64,000 bases of DNA from Sorex araneus (taxonomy: Eukaryota > Chordata > Mammalia > Eulipotyphla > Soricidae): positions 151,902,423-151,966,422 of the forward strand of contig NC_073305.1 of assembly GCF_027595985.1 (NCBI RefSeq). The letters run 5' to 3'. A program made the position numbers and the translations under genes. Every line of letters begins with the position of its first letter. Position 1 is the stretch's first letter. The notes beneath the pieces are model-generated. The model was not told the DNA's origin and made no database searches. It saw nothing but the letters and a program-made list of their open reading frames with translations. Below, one piece after another: positions 35,801-50,000 of this stretch.

Positions 35801-37325
35801 GCAGTCAGTACAGAGAGACTTTTAAAAACTTTTGTGGGGTGATTTTGTTACTGAGAGGCAAAGTGGTATACAGTGTTTCTGCTTCGTAGGATTCAAACTC
35901 AAGCACTCTTTAGTTCTTGAGCTTAAGGGTTTGTTTTTTGCCTACACCCCAAGGTGCTCTGTTCTCAGGGATCACTCCTGGCAGGCTCAGGGGACTGTAT
36001 AGGGTGCCGGGGTTTGAACCTGGGTCAGTTGCAGACGAGGCAAATGCTGTGCCCAATGTACTATCACTCCGCAGCCCCTTAAGAACTATTATGATGGACC
36101 TATCTCACTTTGTATTAGAATTTGTTAGTGATTATGTTATAAACCAACTTTGAAACATGATAGGTAATTAGAAAGGAATATCAAAGTCAAAGATACTAGC
36201 TGATGAAAGGGTTTTTGTTGTTGTTGTTTCTCTTATTTATTGGTTTATTATTGAGTTAATCTGGTACCTGAGTCTGTGCTCTCATTCCACAATTTTCTCT
36301 GTCAATCCCATCCTCATCATATTACTCATCTTTTCTCCTTATCATCATTCTTTTATGTACTTCCTCCAACTTTTTAAGCTTTTACTGGAAATGAAATAAA
36401 ACCTAGAGAAAAGTTTCAGGAATAAAAGTAGAATAAAGAGTATATATTTATCTTCTGCTTATTTTAAACTGGTTCAAAATTTGCCATTAACTTCACTTTC
36501 TCTTTTAGTTTATTTACATGCTTTTATTTGCCACTTGAAAATTCCATTCATTAATCCCTTTATTCTTAGATATTTTAGTATATGTTGAGAACTGGGATAC
36601 CCATAAAAATAAGATTGGTCTCTTACCTATGCACAACACAGCAAAGTTAAGTTAATGTACTTTAATGCAATATTTAGACATTCCTATTCCAGTTTTTTAG
36701 CTGACCTATTAATGGCAGTCACAGGGCTGGTGATGGTACTAGGTCGTTAGGTAATTGCCTTGTATGCATGAGACCTTGGGTTCGATATCTGGCACCACAC
36801 ACACACACACACAAAACAGTTAGTATAATGTTACTTTTGATAAGCTAGTTATGATAGTACTTGATTTTCCATATAATTACTAATTATTCCCCATGCAGTT
36901 AACAGGCAATGCCTGACAAAACACACTAAGATACATCAATATTGTGTACAGCATTAAAATCCCCCCTCATTTTCTGTTAGTCAGGCTTGCCTTCCTCTGA
37001 TGAGCCTTACCTGAAGCAGTCTTTGATAGATGCGATGGGATGGTTTTTCAGCTCGATAGTCCCTCCGGATTTACCAGTTACTGTAAGCCAGAGCCCTTCT
37101 TTGCACCGGCATACTTACCTATTATTCTGAAACTGATGGGTCCTCTTCTCTTCTCCAAGGAGTCTGTGATTCACTGCTTGCTTTATTGGTTTTATTCCCT
37201 TCCCTGGCCTCTGTTCCTGTTGTGATGACTGGAGCTCACACATGCTCAATTGTGGGACTTTCCAGGTAGCGCAAATCAGGCTCTTGTCCTTGTATATTTG
37301 GTTGGCCTGGTGCTTGCCTGGGTGC

Positions 37326-37360
<35 letters not shown>

Positions 37361-37471
37361 TCCCACTGCTCTCTTTCTCTTTCCCGCTCTCCTTTATCGC
37401 TCATCTTCTCCATACCTAAATCCTGGTAACAGTCATTTCTCCAGCAAGGAGATTGTCTTTCTTGTTTTTAT

Positions 37472-37517
<46 letters not shown>

Positions 37518-40500
37518 CACACACATATATATAATATATATATCTGTATATATAGTCATTTGTCCTTTCTCTTATAATTGAACATTTTTGGTAGTTTCTG
37601 TTTGCAGTGAACAGTGTTGTGTATACAGGCCATCATAATGTTGGAGATTGAGCTTTTGGCCAGATTCCTAGGAGTGGAATTTGAAAACGTTGCATAGTTG
37701 GTTGCTGAATGCTTCCAAATTCTTTTCTATTATGCCTTTTTACATTCTTGCTAGCAATATTATAAGGATCCCTGTTTGCCCACATCCTTATCAGTAGCAT
37801 ATATTATCAACAGGATATATTGTCCAACATACAAGGTTTTACCATTATGTGTATACACACACAGAGGCACACACACACACACCAGACCACGAAGTGTAAG
37901 ACTTCCTAAGCCTTGAGCACTGCTGGGTATGGTTCAGAAGCAAACCTAAAAGAAGAGTTCCCGGTATAAGTCAGATATCCTTCCCTTGATGAAGACAGGC
38001 GTGGTAGATTATAAAATGCTCTCTGCAACCAGCAGCCAAGTTATTGATTACGTTGATAATGGTAAAGGCCAAGAAGACAGTCTCTAAGTTGGTTTTAAAT
38101 TAACTGCTTAGAGTGGGTAACATATATGAGCTCATTTGGTTGTTTATGTAGGACAACTAATGGAAGATTACTTGAAAACATATGTGCGATAATTAACAGA
38201 AAATGGGAGAGAAAGATTTTTGCAAAGATGCTACTAAAATACATTTCTGTATTGTGCTTGTAGTTTAACTGTAGCATTAGTAGGACTGGCACTAGTAATT
38301 GTCAGCAGGCACAGTTTGTAAATAAACTGATCTTCTTTATTCTGCCTTTTGTTCTGATGGTTAGTACCTGCTTAAGGACCGACAAATCTGGCCCCTGCTG
38401 TGCCATCCTCCAGAGATTGTGTTTGTTTGTTTGGTTGACTTTGGTACACCCAGCTGTGCTCAAGGCTTACTCCTGGCTCTGCATTCAGGAATTAGTCCTG
38501 GTGGTGTTTAAGGGATGATATTGGGTGCCATGATGATATTGGGTGCCAGGGATCGAACCCAGGTCATCTGTGTGCAAGGCAAATGCCCTACCTGCTATAT
38601 TATCGCTCTGGTCCCTAATGACCAGAGATTTTCAAAAAGTATTTGTTATTTTTTCCTTTTGTTTCCTTTTTCAATATTTTTTAAAATTTGAGTCATTATA
38701 TTCACAATATTTGTAGTTGACGGCAAGAATATGTTACAATTACCCAGTAAAAATGCACTTAAGAAACTGTAATCTTATACAGTTTTTATTTATGTCTCAT
38801 TATAATTTTTTTCCCTTATTTTCATTCATCTTTGGGGTACCACATCTGGTGGTGTTCAGGGTTTTCTGCTGACTGTGGAGCTCAGGGGTCACATCTGTGG
38901 GAGCTTGGGGGGACTATATTGGGTATTGGGGTTTGAACCTGGGTAGACTGCAGGCAAGGAAGGTGCCCTACCCCACTGTACTCTCTTTATGCCTTCCCTT
39001 TGGAAAAAAAAAATCGTAGTTTAGGTTATGTGTTGACAGAAATACTGCCATTGGCGGTGTTGGATTAAGCATTTACTTCACCATCACTGTAGTGCCCAGA
39101 GCCCCCAGCCTGTGCCCCATATTCCAGCTCGAGGGCCTAAGGCGCTTACCTGGCCTTTTAAAAATAAATTAGGTATATCCAGTCCTTTTTTCATGTTAAA
39201 GACACAAAAATGGAATTAGATTCATTTCCTGAATGTAGAAAGCTTATGGGAAACTGTAAGAACAGACTTAAACTTTCCCCTCCCTAAATACTTTTCCCTC
39301 TTCTTTTACGGTCTGTTACTGTTAAGTGTTACCATGTCTCTTTCTGAGGGAGGTATCTGTCAGTGAATCAGCTCTGAGTAGCTAGCAAGTCAAGTTCTAA
39401 TATGAGCCTGACTAAAAGAATGAATTCAATAAATATATTGAGTCCCTACAACTGGTGCAGTTTGCCTGGGATACAAGACTTGTAAGTGGTTTACAGGTCC
39501 TGTTAACTGAGTGCCTAACTTCACTTGAATTAGTTTGTTTAATCCTAGTACCTTTGTTTATTTAATTGACAAGCTGATATGTATTTATTTTAATTGGTGC
39601 TGACCCCAAAGGAGGTAGAATGGTATAGACGAAAGAGGAAATGAAGAATATCTTATGTCCTATTAGTTACTGTGTGATTTTGGGCAGGATTCTTTTTTTT
39701 TTTTTTGCCTTTTTGGTCATCACCCAGTGATGCTCTTGGCTCTGCACTCAGGAATTACTCCTGGTGGTGCTCGGGGGACCATGTGGGATGCTGGGTATGG
39801 AACCCGGGCCAGCCGCATGCAAGGCAAACGCCCTACCCGCTGTGCTATCGCTTCAGCACCTGGGCAGGATTCTTAACTTGTTCGGTTAGTTCCATTTGTA
39901 AAATGGTAATAGTAATATAAGGATTAAATGAGTTCCCCTCCCCTTTCTTTTCCTCTTCCTTTTCTTTTTCCTTTCCCCCTTCCTTCCCCTTCCCTTTCTG
40001 CCAAACTGGGTGCGCTCAGGACTTCCTCCTGTCTTTATGCTCAGGGACACTCCTGGAGGTCTTGGTGCTCAGGATGGAACCAGGGTCTGCCATGTGCAAG
40101 ACCATATCCCCTAACCCTTGGGCTCTCTCCAGCCCCAGTAATAGGACTTGTTACCTGACACATGGTAGGATTTACAGCTGTTGTAAATATTTAGTGAACT
40201 ATAACTTGTAATTTGTGACTCATGAATTATTGCATCAGTGAAATCAAGGGTTAAATCCCCCCACACCCCCTTAATTCTTTAGTTATAAAGACAGTAATTG
40301 GTGCAGTGTCTGCAGCTGCTTTGCTCTCTGGGGTGGGTTTCTGGTGGGGCCTGTGGCCATAGCGGACCCCTTTGGCCCTGCTTCTCCTCTCGAGCCTGCC
40401 AGCCCCTTTAGTAATTGCATGTATACCTTGGAGACTGTTTTTTCTCTGGTCTCATCTATCTTCAGATGATTAAAATATAAGAAGGGAGTGTGGCTGTTGC

Positions 40501-43500
40501 AGCTTTATCCTTACAAAATGCTAGGCAAAGAAGCTAGGTGCTGAGAAACTGTCCTGGTTTTGAGAGGATCCTACGGGCAGGAGAGATGAAGAGAGGTGGA
40601 ATTTCTCCAAGTCTGTATAATATTTTTTCACCCCCTTTTGTTCACAACTCTTTCTAGGACCTTTTTCCCGACTCTTCAAGTTTATCTCATAGAATTCTAT
40701 TTTCTAGCAGTATCCCTTTTTTCCCCAGTCTGCTGATTTTGAGTTCTTTTTTGAGAGAGCCTATGTAGGTATAGTATCATTTTTCTTTCTTTTCTCTTTT
40801 ACTTTCAGCAAAACCAAAGCCCAGTCTCTCATTTCCATATTCTTATAAAGCTTCACACTTAAGTCTCTACAGATAAAAATTTGTAAATTGGTTTTTATAT
40901 AAATATAGTCCACTGATTTTATCTATAAAATATTACCCTAACCTTAAAGTGGTTGTTTTTAAATAATAAAGCATTAAACAAGTGAATTGCTAGTCTGAAT
41001 TATATATGTGGTATTTTTATGCTTGATAGTGTCGTAAGAGTACACTACCTGCCCTCTCGACACTTCACCCCTCCTTTTTTAAATCATCCCCTCTTCCAGC
41101 AGAGTGCTTCCAAGGAAACTCCAGCTAAGGTATAAATAAATGCAAAAGAAAAAAAAAACTTAAGTTTCAATTGAAAAAACAACTATAGAATTTAGTGCTC
41201 GCCCAGTCACCAATTCGGAGGAGCTAATTTATAATGATTTTATTAAAAAGTTTAAAAGGCACAGAGTTAACTAACAGATACAGTCTAACAGATTATTCAT
41301 CTCCTTTCAGCAGTGGTACTCTAATTTGGTACTCAAATCTCATTAACCAAATGGATAAGGTTCTGTTTAAGGAAGCACAGAAAGATTTTCTGTTCCCTTG
41401 GCAACTAGTTCTTCTAGGTGAGTATCTGCCTTAAATGGCAGAATTGTAGTAATTCCTCGTAATTGGGGTGAAGTGATTTTGTGAGTATTCCAAGTCATCA
41501 GATAGTAACTTGCTTAAAATACGAACTATTCCTTTGAGAGAATAATGATCAGGCGGTCTTACTTACCTAACCGCTTACACAAATGTGTTTCGTAGTTAGT
41601 ATGAGGGGATCTAGGTTTTGGTTTCTGCTGTACTTATTTCTTTTCTTCATGGATTCCCATAGAGAGTAGACAGATGCCAGATTTTCACGAGCAAAGCATT
41701 GTTAATTGCACATTACCAGATTATTTTGTAAATGATTGTAGAAGAAACACCATGAATATATAGCTCTTAACCCTCTGAAGAACACTGCTCGTCTTAATTT
41801 TAGATACTATATTTTAAAAAGATGTAAGGAAGAGTTTTAGTTTTTTTTCTCTTGGTTGAAGTCTATGCATATCTTGCCAGCTGAGAATATATTTCTGATT
41901 CCAGTCTTTAGCAATTAGGAATCCTTAGGAATACTAGAAATTATGCCAAAATATTAAGAAAGTTTAATTGGGATCATTAATGAAAGTAAAGTTTAATAAA
42001 TAGTAGAGTTACGAAAAAATTTAACTTTGTTAACTCTTTTTCTTAAAACCTTAAAAAAGTTGTTACCCTTTATGTTAAGGGGCTTCACTAATTTAAAAAT
42101 CTTTATTTGCATTCTCTTCCTAAGTGACAGTCAGCTCTGCTACCTTAGTTCAGTCAGGTTATTCTTTGGATAATTTGAAACATTATCTTTACATTGGCCA
42201 TAATACTAAGTAAGTAAAAAAAGTCATCGTACTGATTATACTGGTGTCGGTTTGATAAGTTATTTAGGAATTCAGAGTTATAGCTTAAAATACAGATAGT
42301 TAAACCATCTTGTTCCAATAGTTTCAATTTATAATAGTTAACGTTTCCAACATGATATTCTCCTCAGTTCCTTGAAACTGTGACTGCTGGTCTGTGTGCA
42401 GGGAAGTGCTGGGTCACAGGTGTGGAAATGCTGGTGTAGCTCTCCAAGTCAGAGGGAAATGTCTGAATTTCCCATTATTTTGAGAAGATGTATTTTCTTT
42501 AGTGCTGTTTAAAGCAGTGATACATTATTTCTCTGTTTTGTGTCCAGTGTGGTGGTGGATGTGTCTTAGTGGTTTTTTGTTTTGTTTTCTTAATTGGAGA
42601 CCTGCTAAATATGGCCAGGGTTAGTGTCATTCTAGGACACTCTATAGTTACTTTGTAAGAATCTGACTCAGATTAAATAGGGGAGGAAACAAGAGTTTGG
42701 CACTTTTTGGTTAACGGACTATCATTATGTGGTTTTTCAGGTGGCCTCCTAATAGCATCTGCCCATTTTGGTGCATATGTATATGGCACAGACATCGACT
42801 ACAACACAGTTCATGGCTTGGGTGAGTGAAAGTTTCTGAACCATTTTTTAAAAATCTTTGCTTTTATAACAAGTGTGCTGTTAAATAATCATTTATGGCT
42901 ATTTATTTCCAGTGGTAATTGAGGGAACAAGGTCATACTATTGTTAGCGTTATGGTTTTGGAATACAAAGTCATTCTCCCACTACCAGAGTGCCGAGACC
43001 CTCCACCAGTGTCCTTTCATCACTTCTAGTCTGCTGCTTCCTTCCTTTACTGCTCCATGTTTGAGTTTCAGTGTTACAATCATCGATCACCCAACCCTTA
43101 ACCAGTGCACATTTTCCACCACCATGTTCCCCAGTATCCCCTTTATTCCACCCCCTCCCCCTGCCTCTGTGGCAGGCAGTCTCCCCCATGCTCTCTTGTT
43201 ATGAATTGCTTGTTATGAATAGTATAGGATGTCGCGTGGCCGCAAGAGTGGTCATGTGCTCCTGAAATTCTAAAATTTTAAATAAATAGGGGCTGGAGAA
43301 ATCTCTGCAGTGAGCTGCTCGGTTCAAAGATCTTTTTCTAAAATTTATTTTATAAAATTAATTTTTTTTTAATTAGTGGATCACTGTGAGGTACAATTAC
43401 AGAGTTATAAACTTTTGTGCTTGCGTTCCAGGCACACAATGATCGAGTACCCATTTCTCCACCAGTGCCCATTCTCCACCACCAATAATCCTAGTATCCC

Positions 43501-45119
43501 TTCCACCATCCCCACCCTAGCCCCCCGCCCCCACCCCACCCCGCCCCTGTGGCAGGGCATTCCCTTTTTTCTCTCTCTCCTTTTGGGTATTGTGGTCTGC
43601 AATAGAGGTATTGAGTGGCCATCATGTTTTATCTTTAGTCTACTTTCAGCACATATCTCCCATCCTGAGCGGGTCCTCAGAACTCCCTTTACCTGGTGTT
43701 CCCTTCTCTATCTGAGCTGCCCTCTCCCCCAGCATGTGAGGCCAGCTTCCTCCTGGTACTTACCTCTACTATTCTTGGGGTGTTAGTCTCCCATTCTGTT
43801 ACTTTATATTCCACAGATGAGTACAGTCTTTCTATATCTGTCCCTCTCTTTCTGACTCGTTTCACTTAACTTTATACTTTCCATGTTGATCCATTGATAT
43901 GCGAATTTCATGACTTCATCTTTTCTAACAACGGCATAGTATTCCATTGTGTAGATGTACCAAAGTTTCTTTAACCAGTCATTTGTTCTCGGGCACTTGG
44001 GTTTTAACTGCATAGTATTACATTGTGTAGATGTACCAAAGTTTCTTTAACCAGTTATTTGTTCTCGCTCGGGCACTCGGGTTTTTTCCAGATTCTGGCT
44101 ATTGTAAACAGTGCTGCAATGAACATTTGAGTGCAGATGTCATTTCATTTTTTTTTTTTTTTTTGCTTTTTGGGTCACACCCGGCAATGCACAGGGATCA
44201 TTCCTGGCTCATGCACTCAGGAATTACCCCTGGTGGTGCTCAGGGGACCATATGGGATGCTGGGATTCGAACCCGGGTCGGCTGCGTGCAAGGCAAACGC
44301 CATACCCGCTGTGCTATCACTCCAGCCCCACCAGATGTCATTTCTACTATACTTTTTTGCCTCTCTGAGATATATTCCCAGAAGTGGTATTGCTGGGTCA
44401 AATGGGAGCTCAAGTTCTAATTTTTTTAAGAATTGTCCATACTGTTTTCCAAGAGGGCTGAACCAGTCGGTATTCCCACCAGCAGTGAAGGAGAGTCCTT
44501 TCTCCCCACATCTGCGCCAATACCGGTTGCTTTTGTTTTTTCCGATGTGGGCCAGTATCTGTGGTGTGAGATGTGGTTCAAAGATTCTTTTGTGTGGCTC
44601 TGGGTCATGGCCATTATAGAGCTTAAATAGTAGCTAGAGGCAGTTTGTGGGCCTGACTTCCAGAGCCCCATGGGGATTGGGGGGATGAGAAGCAGTAGCC
44701 CATCCCCTATCCCTTGAGGCCTGGAGTTTGTTGTCAGTGAACCTACTTTTTAGGTTCTGGAAATTGGCGGCTGCCAGAGTTTTTAGGGGGCAGGTGGAGG
44801 GACAAGACCTGCCCCCGTCTGAGGCTTCCTGGTGAAGTCTGCCTGACTTAAAGTCCGGAGGTCTCTCTGCAGTGAGCTGCTTGGTTCAGAGATTCTTTTG
44901 TCTGCTCCCCCCCTTTTTTTTAGTTTAATATTTTTTCTCTATATATACCACAATCATCTTTGAGTATTTGTTCTTTTTCCTTTGACTTATTTTACTTAGC
45001 ATGATGCCCTTCAAGTTCCATCCAAGTCATAGAAAGCTTCAAGATCTTATTTTACCTTATAACTGTGTAATATTCCACTGTGTATTATGAGTGTGTTGTG
45101 TGTGTGTATATATATATAT

Positions 45120-45153
<34 letters not shown>

Positions 45154-47054
45154 CACAACTTTTTTATCCACTCATTTGTCATTGAACATTTGAGTTTTTT
45201 CCATATCCTGGTTATGGTAATTAATACCTTGTTCATTTGCTACAAAAAACATATAGGTGCGTGTGTCTATTCCTGATGTTATAGCTTTACATGTTTAAGA
45301 GTTTGGGGTTAGATCCCTGACATTACCTTGCCCCCCACCACCTCCAGAAAAAAAGAAGAAAATAAAAACCTTTCTATCCATTCTGTACGTATGTTCTAAC
45401 TACTTTGTCTTTCTTTTGTCAAGAAGTTGTTTGTGAGACTAATATTTACTTGCTCTCTCCTCTATATTTCACTCTTATTTATCTTTGTATCTTGTATTTT
45501 TGTTTTTGGGCCACACCCAGTGACGGCCAGGGATTTCTCCTGGCTCTACCTCAGGAATCACTCCTGGTGGGCTGTGGGACCAAGTAAGAAGTGGGGTTCG
45601 AACCTGGTTCGGCTGTGGCTGCATGCAAGGCAGGCGCCTACCCGCTGTCCTGTGCCTCTGGCCCCTGTTTCACTCTCTTGCCTGTCATTCCCAGCCTCTG
45701 TGCCTAACCAGAAGTCTCCCTCAGGCCACGGATCTGATACTGGGCAGTGTTAACTTCTATAAAGTCTGCCTTTGTCCCTACTGGTTTTCTAGATTGTGAT
45801 ATTTTCATTTCTTTGACTATTCCATCTCACCACCATAAGGCTCAGCAGTTTTCTATAACATCTTTTTTTTTGTATGTTGTTTCTCACTAAACATCTTTGT
45901 TTGATTCCTTCTATCAAAATCCTTTCAGTACAGTGTCATCTCACTCCATTTTGATAATTGAATTTTGGTTTTACTGTAAAGTAGATTCTAATGCGGAAAA
46001 ATATATGTAAGACTAGAAGAATTTTTGTAGAAAATAGTAACTATGTGGCTGCCACCTGGGATAAGAAAACAATTATTCTCTGGAATTCAACTAGTTTATT
46101 TCTTTTATGCATAAGTATATTACAAGCATATGAGGGCTCTCAAGTATATAAAAATATATTATAAAGTATTTTATACATATATTCTGGCCTCAGCTACCTG
46201 CTGAGTTTCTTTCTGAATGTTTTATAAAACTTCAAGTACGTCAGGGTTGATATGTGTCAGGCAAATCTCATCTCTTCCTAAGCGTGTGTCTCCGCTTGAT
46301 TTCTGCACACTTAATTGAAGGTGTCATCATTAACTTGCATTTCTTAAACTAGAACTTCTAAACTTTATCTTCAATCCTCACTTTTAATGAAACAGTTAAA
46401 AAGTTAAAGACTCTGTGATGTCTTCCTGGGTCTTTGTTCTCCTCCCCGGTACAGTGCCTGCCTTTCCCAGGTTAGCCCTTTCTGTTACGTTGATCAGCTT
46501 CATCACTGTCTTGTTGATCAGCTTCATCACTGTCTTTTCACAGGGCTGTTTGCCTCTGCAAGAGAGGTGCCTTCTCTTAGCAGGGTGTCTTTTCTTCTTA
46601 ATGGAATCACCGGGAGATGCACAAAGTTGTTCATGATTGGGTTTCAGTCATACAAAGTTTCAACACCCATCTACTTCACCAGTATATGTTTTTGCTACCA
46701 ATGTCCCCACCCCAGTTTCCCAGTTTCCCAGTCTCCTCCCTGCTCTCCCACCTTACCCCCCCACCCCCCCAGCCTGCCTCTTTGGCAGGCACTTTACTTT
46801 TCGCCCTCCCTCCTGTTCCCTCTTTTTTCCATCTATGCTCTCTGTTACTGAAACGGCATCGTGCATGTCATTTTATGTCCTTTCAGCACTGTTCTTGTCC
46901 AGAGTGATTATTTCCAACTGTCATTGTCATAGTGATCCCTTCTCTGTCCTAACTACACTCCCCCTCCCACTTTGTGGCAAACTTCCTGCTATGGACAGTT
47001 CTTTTTTGCCTTTGTTTCTACTGTCTTTGAGTATTATTCTCCTATGTTTATATG

Positions 47055-47089
<35 letters not shown>

Positions 47090-50000
47090 ATATATATATC
47101 CTGCAAATGAGTGGAATCATTCTTTGTTTGTCCCTGTCCCTCTGACTCATATTACTCAGCATGATACTCTCCATGTCCATCCATGTATAAGCAGATTTTA
47201 TGACTTCATTTTTTGAATTACTGTGTAGTGTTCCATTGTGTAAATGTACCATAGTTTCTTTATCCCTCATCTATTTCAACAGAGTATCTTACTAGTGTAT
47301 GTTTTAGACTTGGTAAATAATTGAATACATACTTTGTTTTTTAAAAAATATTTTATTGAAGTAACATTAGTTCATAGTAAGTTTTGGTGCGCACCATTAT
47401 ATTTCAGCACGGGTGTCCATTACATTATGATAGCCACCAAAAATGTAGTTTCCATACACCACTATACATTGATCTCTTTATCAGTTCTGCTTAACCCACT
47501 TAAGAGAGTATTCTAAAATTGAAATACAAATCTTTTTTTATTTGTATAAATAGAATTAAGACTTAAATGATAATAGCTTTGATTGGTTACATGTTGATTT
47601 AAATATTTTTAATGACAAGAACTAAGAATGCTTTCTTTCATTTGGTACTTTTTTATCTTTCATCTTTCTCTTAGGAAAGGCTAGTAGGAAAAACCAAAAA
47701 TGGAGAGGACCAGATGAAAACATAAGGGCAAATCTTCGTCAGTATGGTTTAGAGAAGTATTACCTTGATGTCTTGGTTTCAGATGCATCTAAACCTTCCT
47801 GGAGAAAAGACACATATTTTGATGCAATCATCACAGATCGTAAGTTTATGATACAAAAAGAGTTGTAGGATTTGTCTTCTAACACCATATTCATTTTTAT
47901 TTTTTTATTTTATTTTATTTTATTTTGCTTTTTTGGGTCACACCCATCATTGCACAGGGGTTACTCCTGGCTCTGCACTCAGGAATTACTCCTGGTGGTG
48001 CTCAGGGGACCATATGGGATGCTGGGAATTGAACCTGGGTCGGCTATGTGCACGGCAAATGCCCTACCCACTGTGCTATCGCTTCAGCCCCACCGTATTC
48101 ATTTTTAAGAATAGCTTATTTTTATGATCTTTCATGTTCTTCAATTTTTAAGAAGGAAAGAAGAAATCAACAAGGAAAGAAAAAATTGTTATATCACAAA
48201 GCTAACTTAATCATTTACATTTAACGTACAAAATTTATCAACACACGTGCAACTTAAACTACTATATGCCCCACCCCTGAAAAGAAAATTATGAATTTCG
48301 GATAGGATACGAGAGGAACTATATAGTTAAAGTTTGCCTTTTTGTTTTTTATACTCTATTAACATGACATCATTTTTTTCTGCAGCTTATTTGAGGCTGT
48401 ATTTGTTTTTTTTTTGTAGTTGTTATTTGTTTCACAGTTGATTATAGTTGATTTTTGGCGTTTTAGTTGTAGCCAAATGTTATTTGCCATTGTGTCATGG
48501 GATTTTGAAGTAGATTCTTAGATATTACATATTGCTCCATCTGCGATCTTTCATTAGTTTTGTAATGCCTGTTTTCTCTGACATCTTTCTAGAAGTACAG
48601 GAAATTTGGGGTATGGTGAACCATGGGGCTTGTGAGCCCTCTCAACGTCAAGAATGGGCTTAAGAACTTGTTTTCCAGCTCCTTGTTTGTGCTTGGGCTA
48701 TTCAGGCCTCTTCACTAGCAATAGTAGACCTTTCCAGTAGTGTTAGAAAGTAAATCTGTAAGTAGTGACAGAAGACTGCCTCAGCTCCTCTCTCTCAGCC
48801 CTCCTTAGCTCTTTGGTGCCTTCGATGATTTCAGACCTAACAAACTAAACTCGGCAAGGCATTCGATGCCTATATGACTGCTTCAGTAAAGTTGGGTAAC
48901 TTTTTATCAGCAGTCTACTTTATTGCTATCACATTCTAAATTTATGTGAAAAATACATAGTTTTTGGTTTGGGGGGTTGCACCTGCAGTGCCCAAGGATG
49001 ACCACTGGCTCTGCACTCAGGAATCATTCCTGGCAATGCTCAGGGGACCATATGGGTTGCTGGAGATTGAACCTGGCTCAACACCTGACCTGCTGTATCA
49101 TCTCTCCAGCCCCCCAAATATTTTTTTTGTAATAAGAGTAAAATGTGCATGTTGTGGCCCCTCTCCCCTGTATCTTCAGTATATATTCCTAATAACAATC
49201 AGGCATATTCTTTTAGGTAGCCAAATAATAATTGTCAATTTAATTAAGTTGATAGAATACTTTCTAGGTTCTCATTGAATTTTATCCATTGACTCAGTAG
49301 TATATTTTATCCCATGTTTTCCCCTTAAGTGTAGTATTAGCTAAGGGTCATATATTACGTTTTGCCATAATATCTTTTAGGCCTGCTTTACTTTCTAACT
49401 TTTCCGTCTTCGGCATTTTAGACAGCAGTCAGAGATTCACCTTCCTGCCCCCATGTTTAAAATGGAATGTTCCTTGCATTACAGTCCTAGCTGCAGTATG
49501 GCATGCATGATGTGATGTCTTAGTAGTCATATTCAATGGCATGTGATGCCTCTCTTTGGTGTTTAGGTGACTTTTGACTCTCTCTGTTAAATACGTGTGT
49601 TTTCTTCGTAGCTCCTTACGGTATCAGAGAGTCGACAAGAAGAACAGGTTCACAGAAGGAAGTACCAAAAGGGATAGAAAAATGGTAAGTGAAGTGAAAA
49701 ACAATTTACTGCTTTGAAGTTTTTTTTTCTGATTACAGTTTTAAAGTTTTTCAAATTTTGAAGTTTTCTTTTCTTTGTCTAGTCCAGAAAGCCATGTTCC
49801 TGTCTCCTTGAGTTATCATCTGAGTGATATGTTTTTTGACCTGTTAAACTTTGCAGCTGAGACGCTTGTATTAGGCGGAAGACTTGTCTATTGGCTGCCA
49901 GTGTACACGCCAGAGTATGTAATATTTATTATATTTATTTATTTATTTTGACTTTTTTCTTTGCTGTTCCAGATATTGAAACCAGGGCCTAACCTGTGCA

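Larger units (their letters stand above)
42950..45300 (-). mobile_element. Older L1 split by a younger L1
   Basis: The two outer blocks, 42950-43331 and 44575-45300, are one older L1: 3' UTR with gtgcacattttccaccacc, a repeated module (tctctgcagtgagctgct at about 43303 and 44865), then minus-strand ORF2 C-terminal sequence. A TA/CA microsatellite lies at 45095-45153. Confidence 0.75.
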
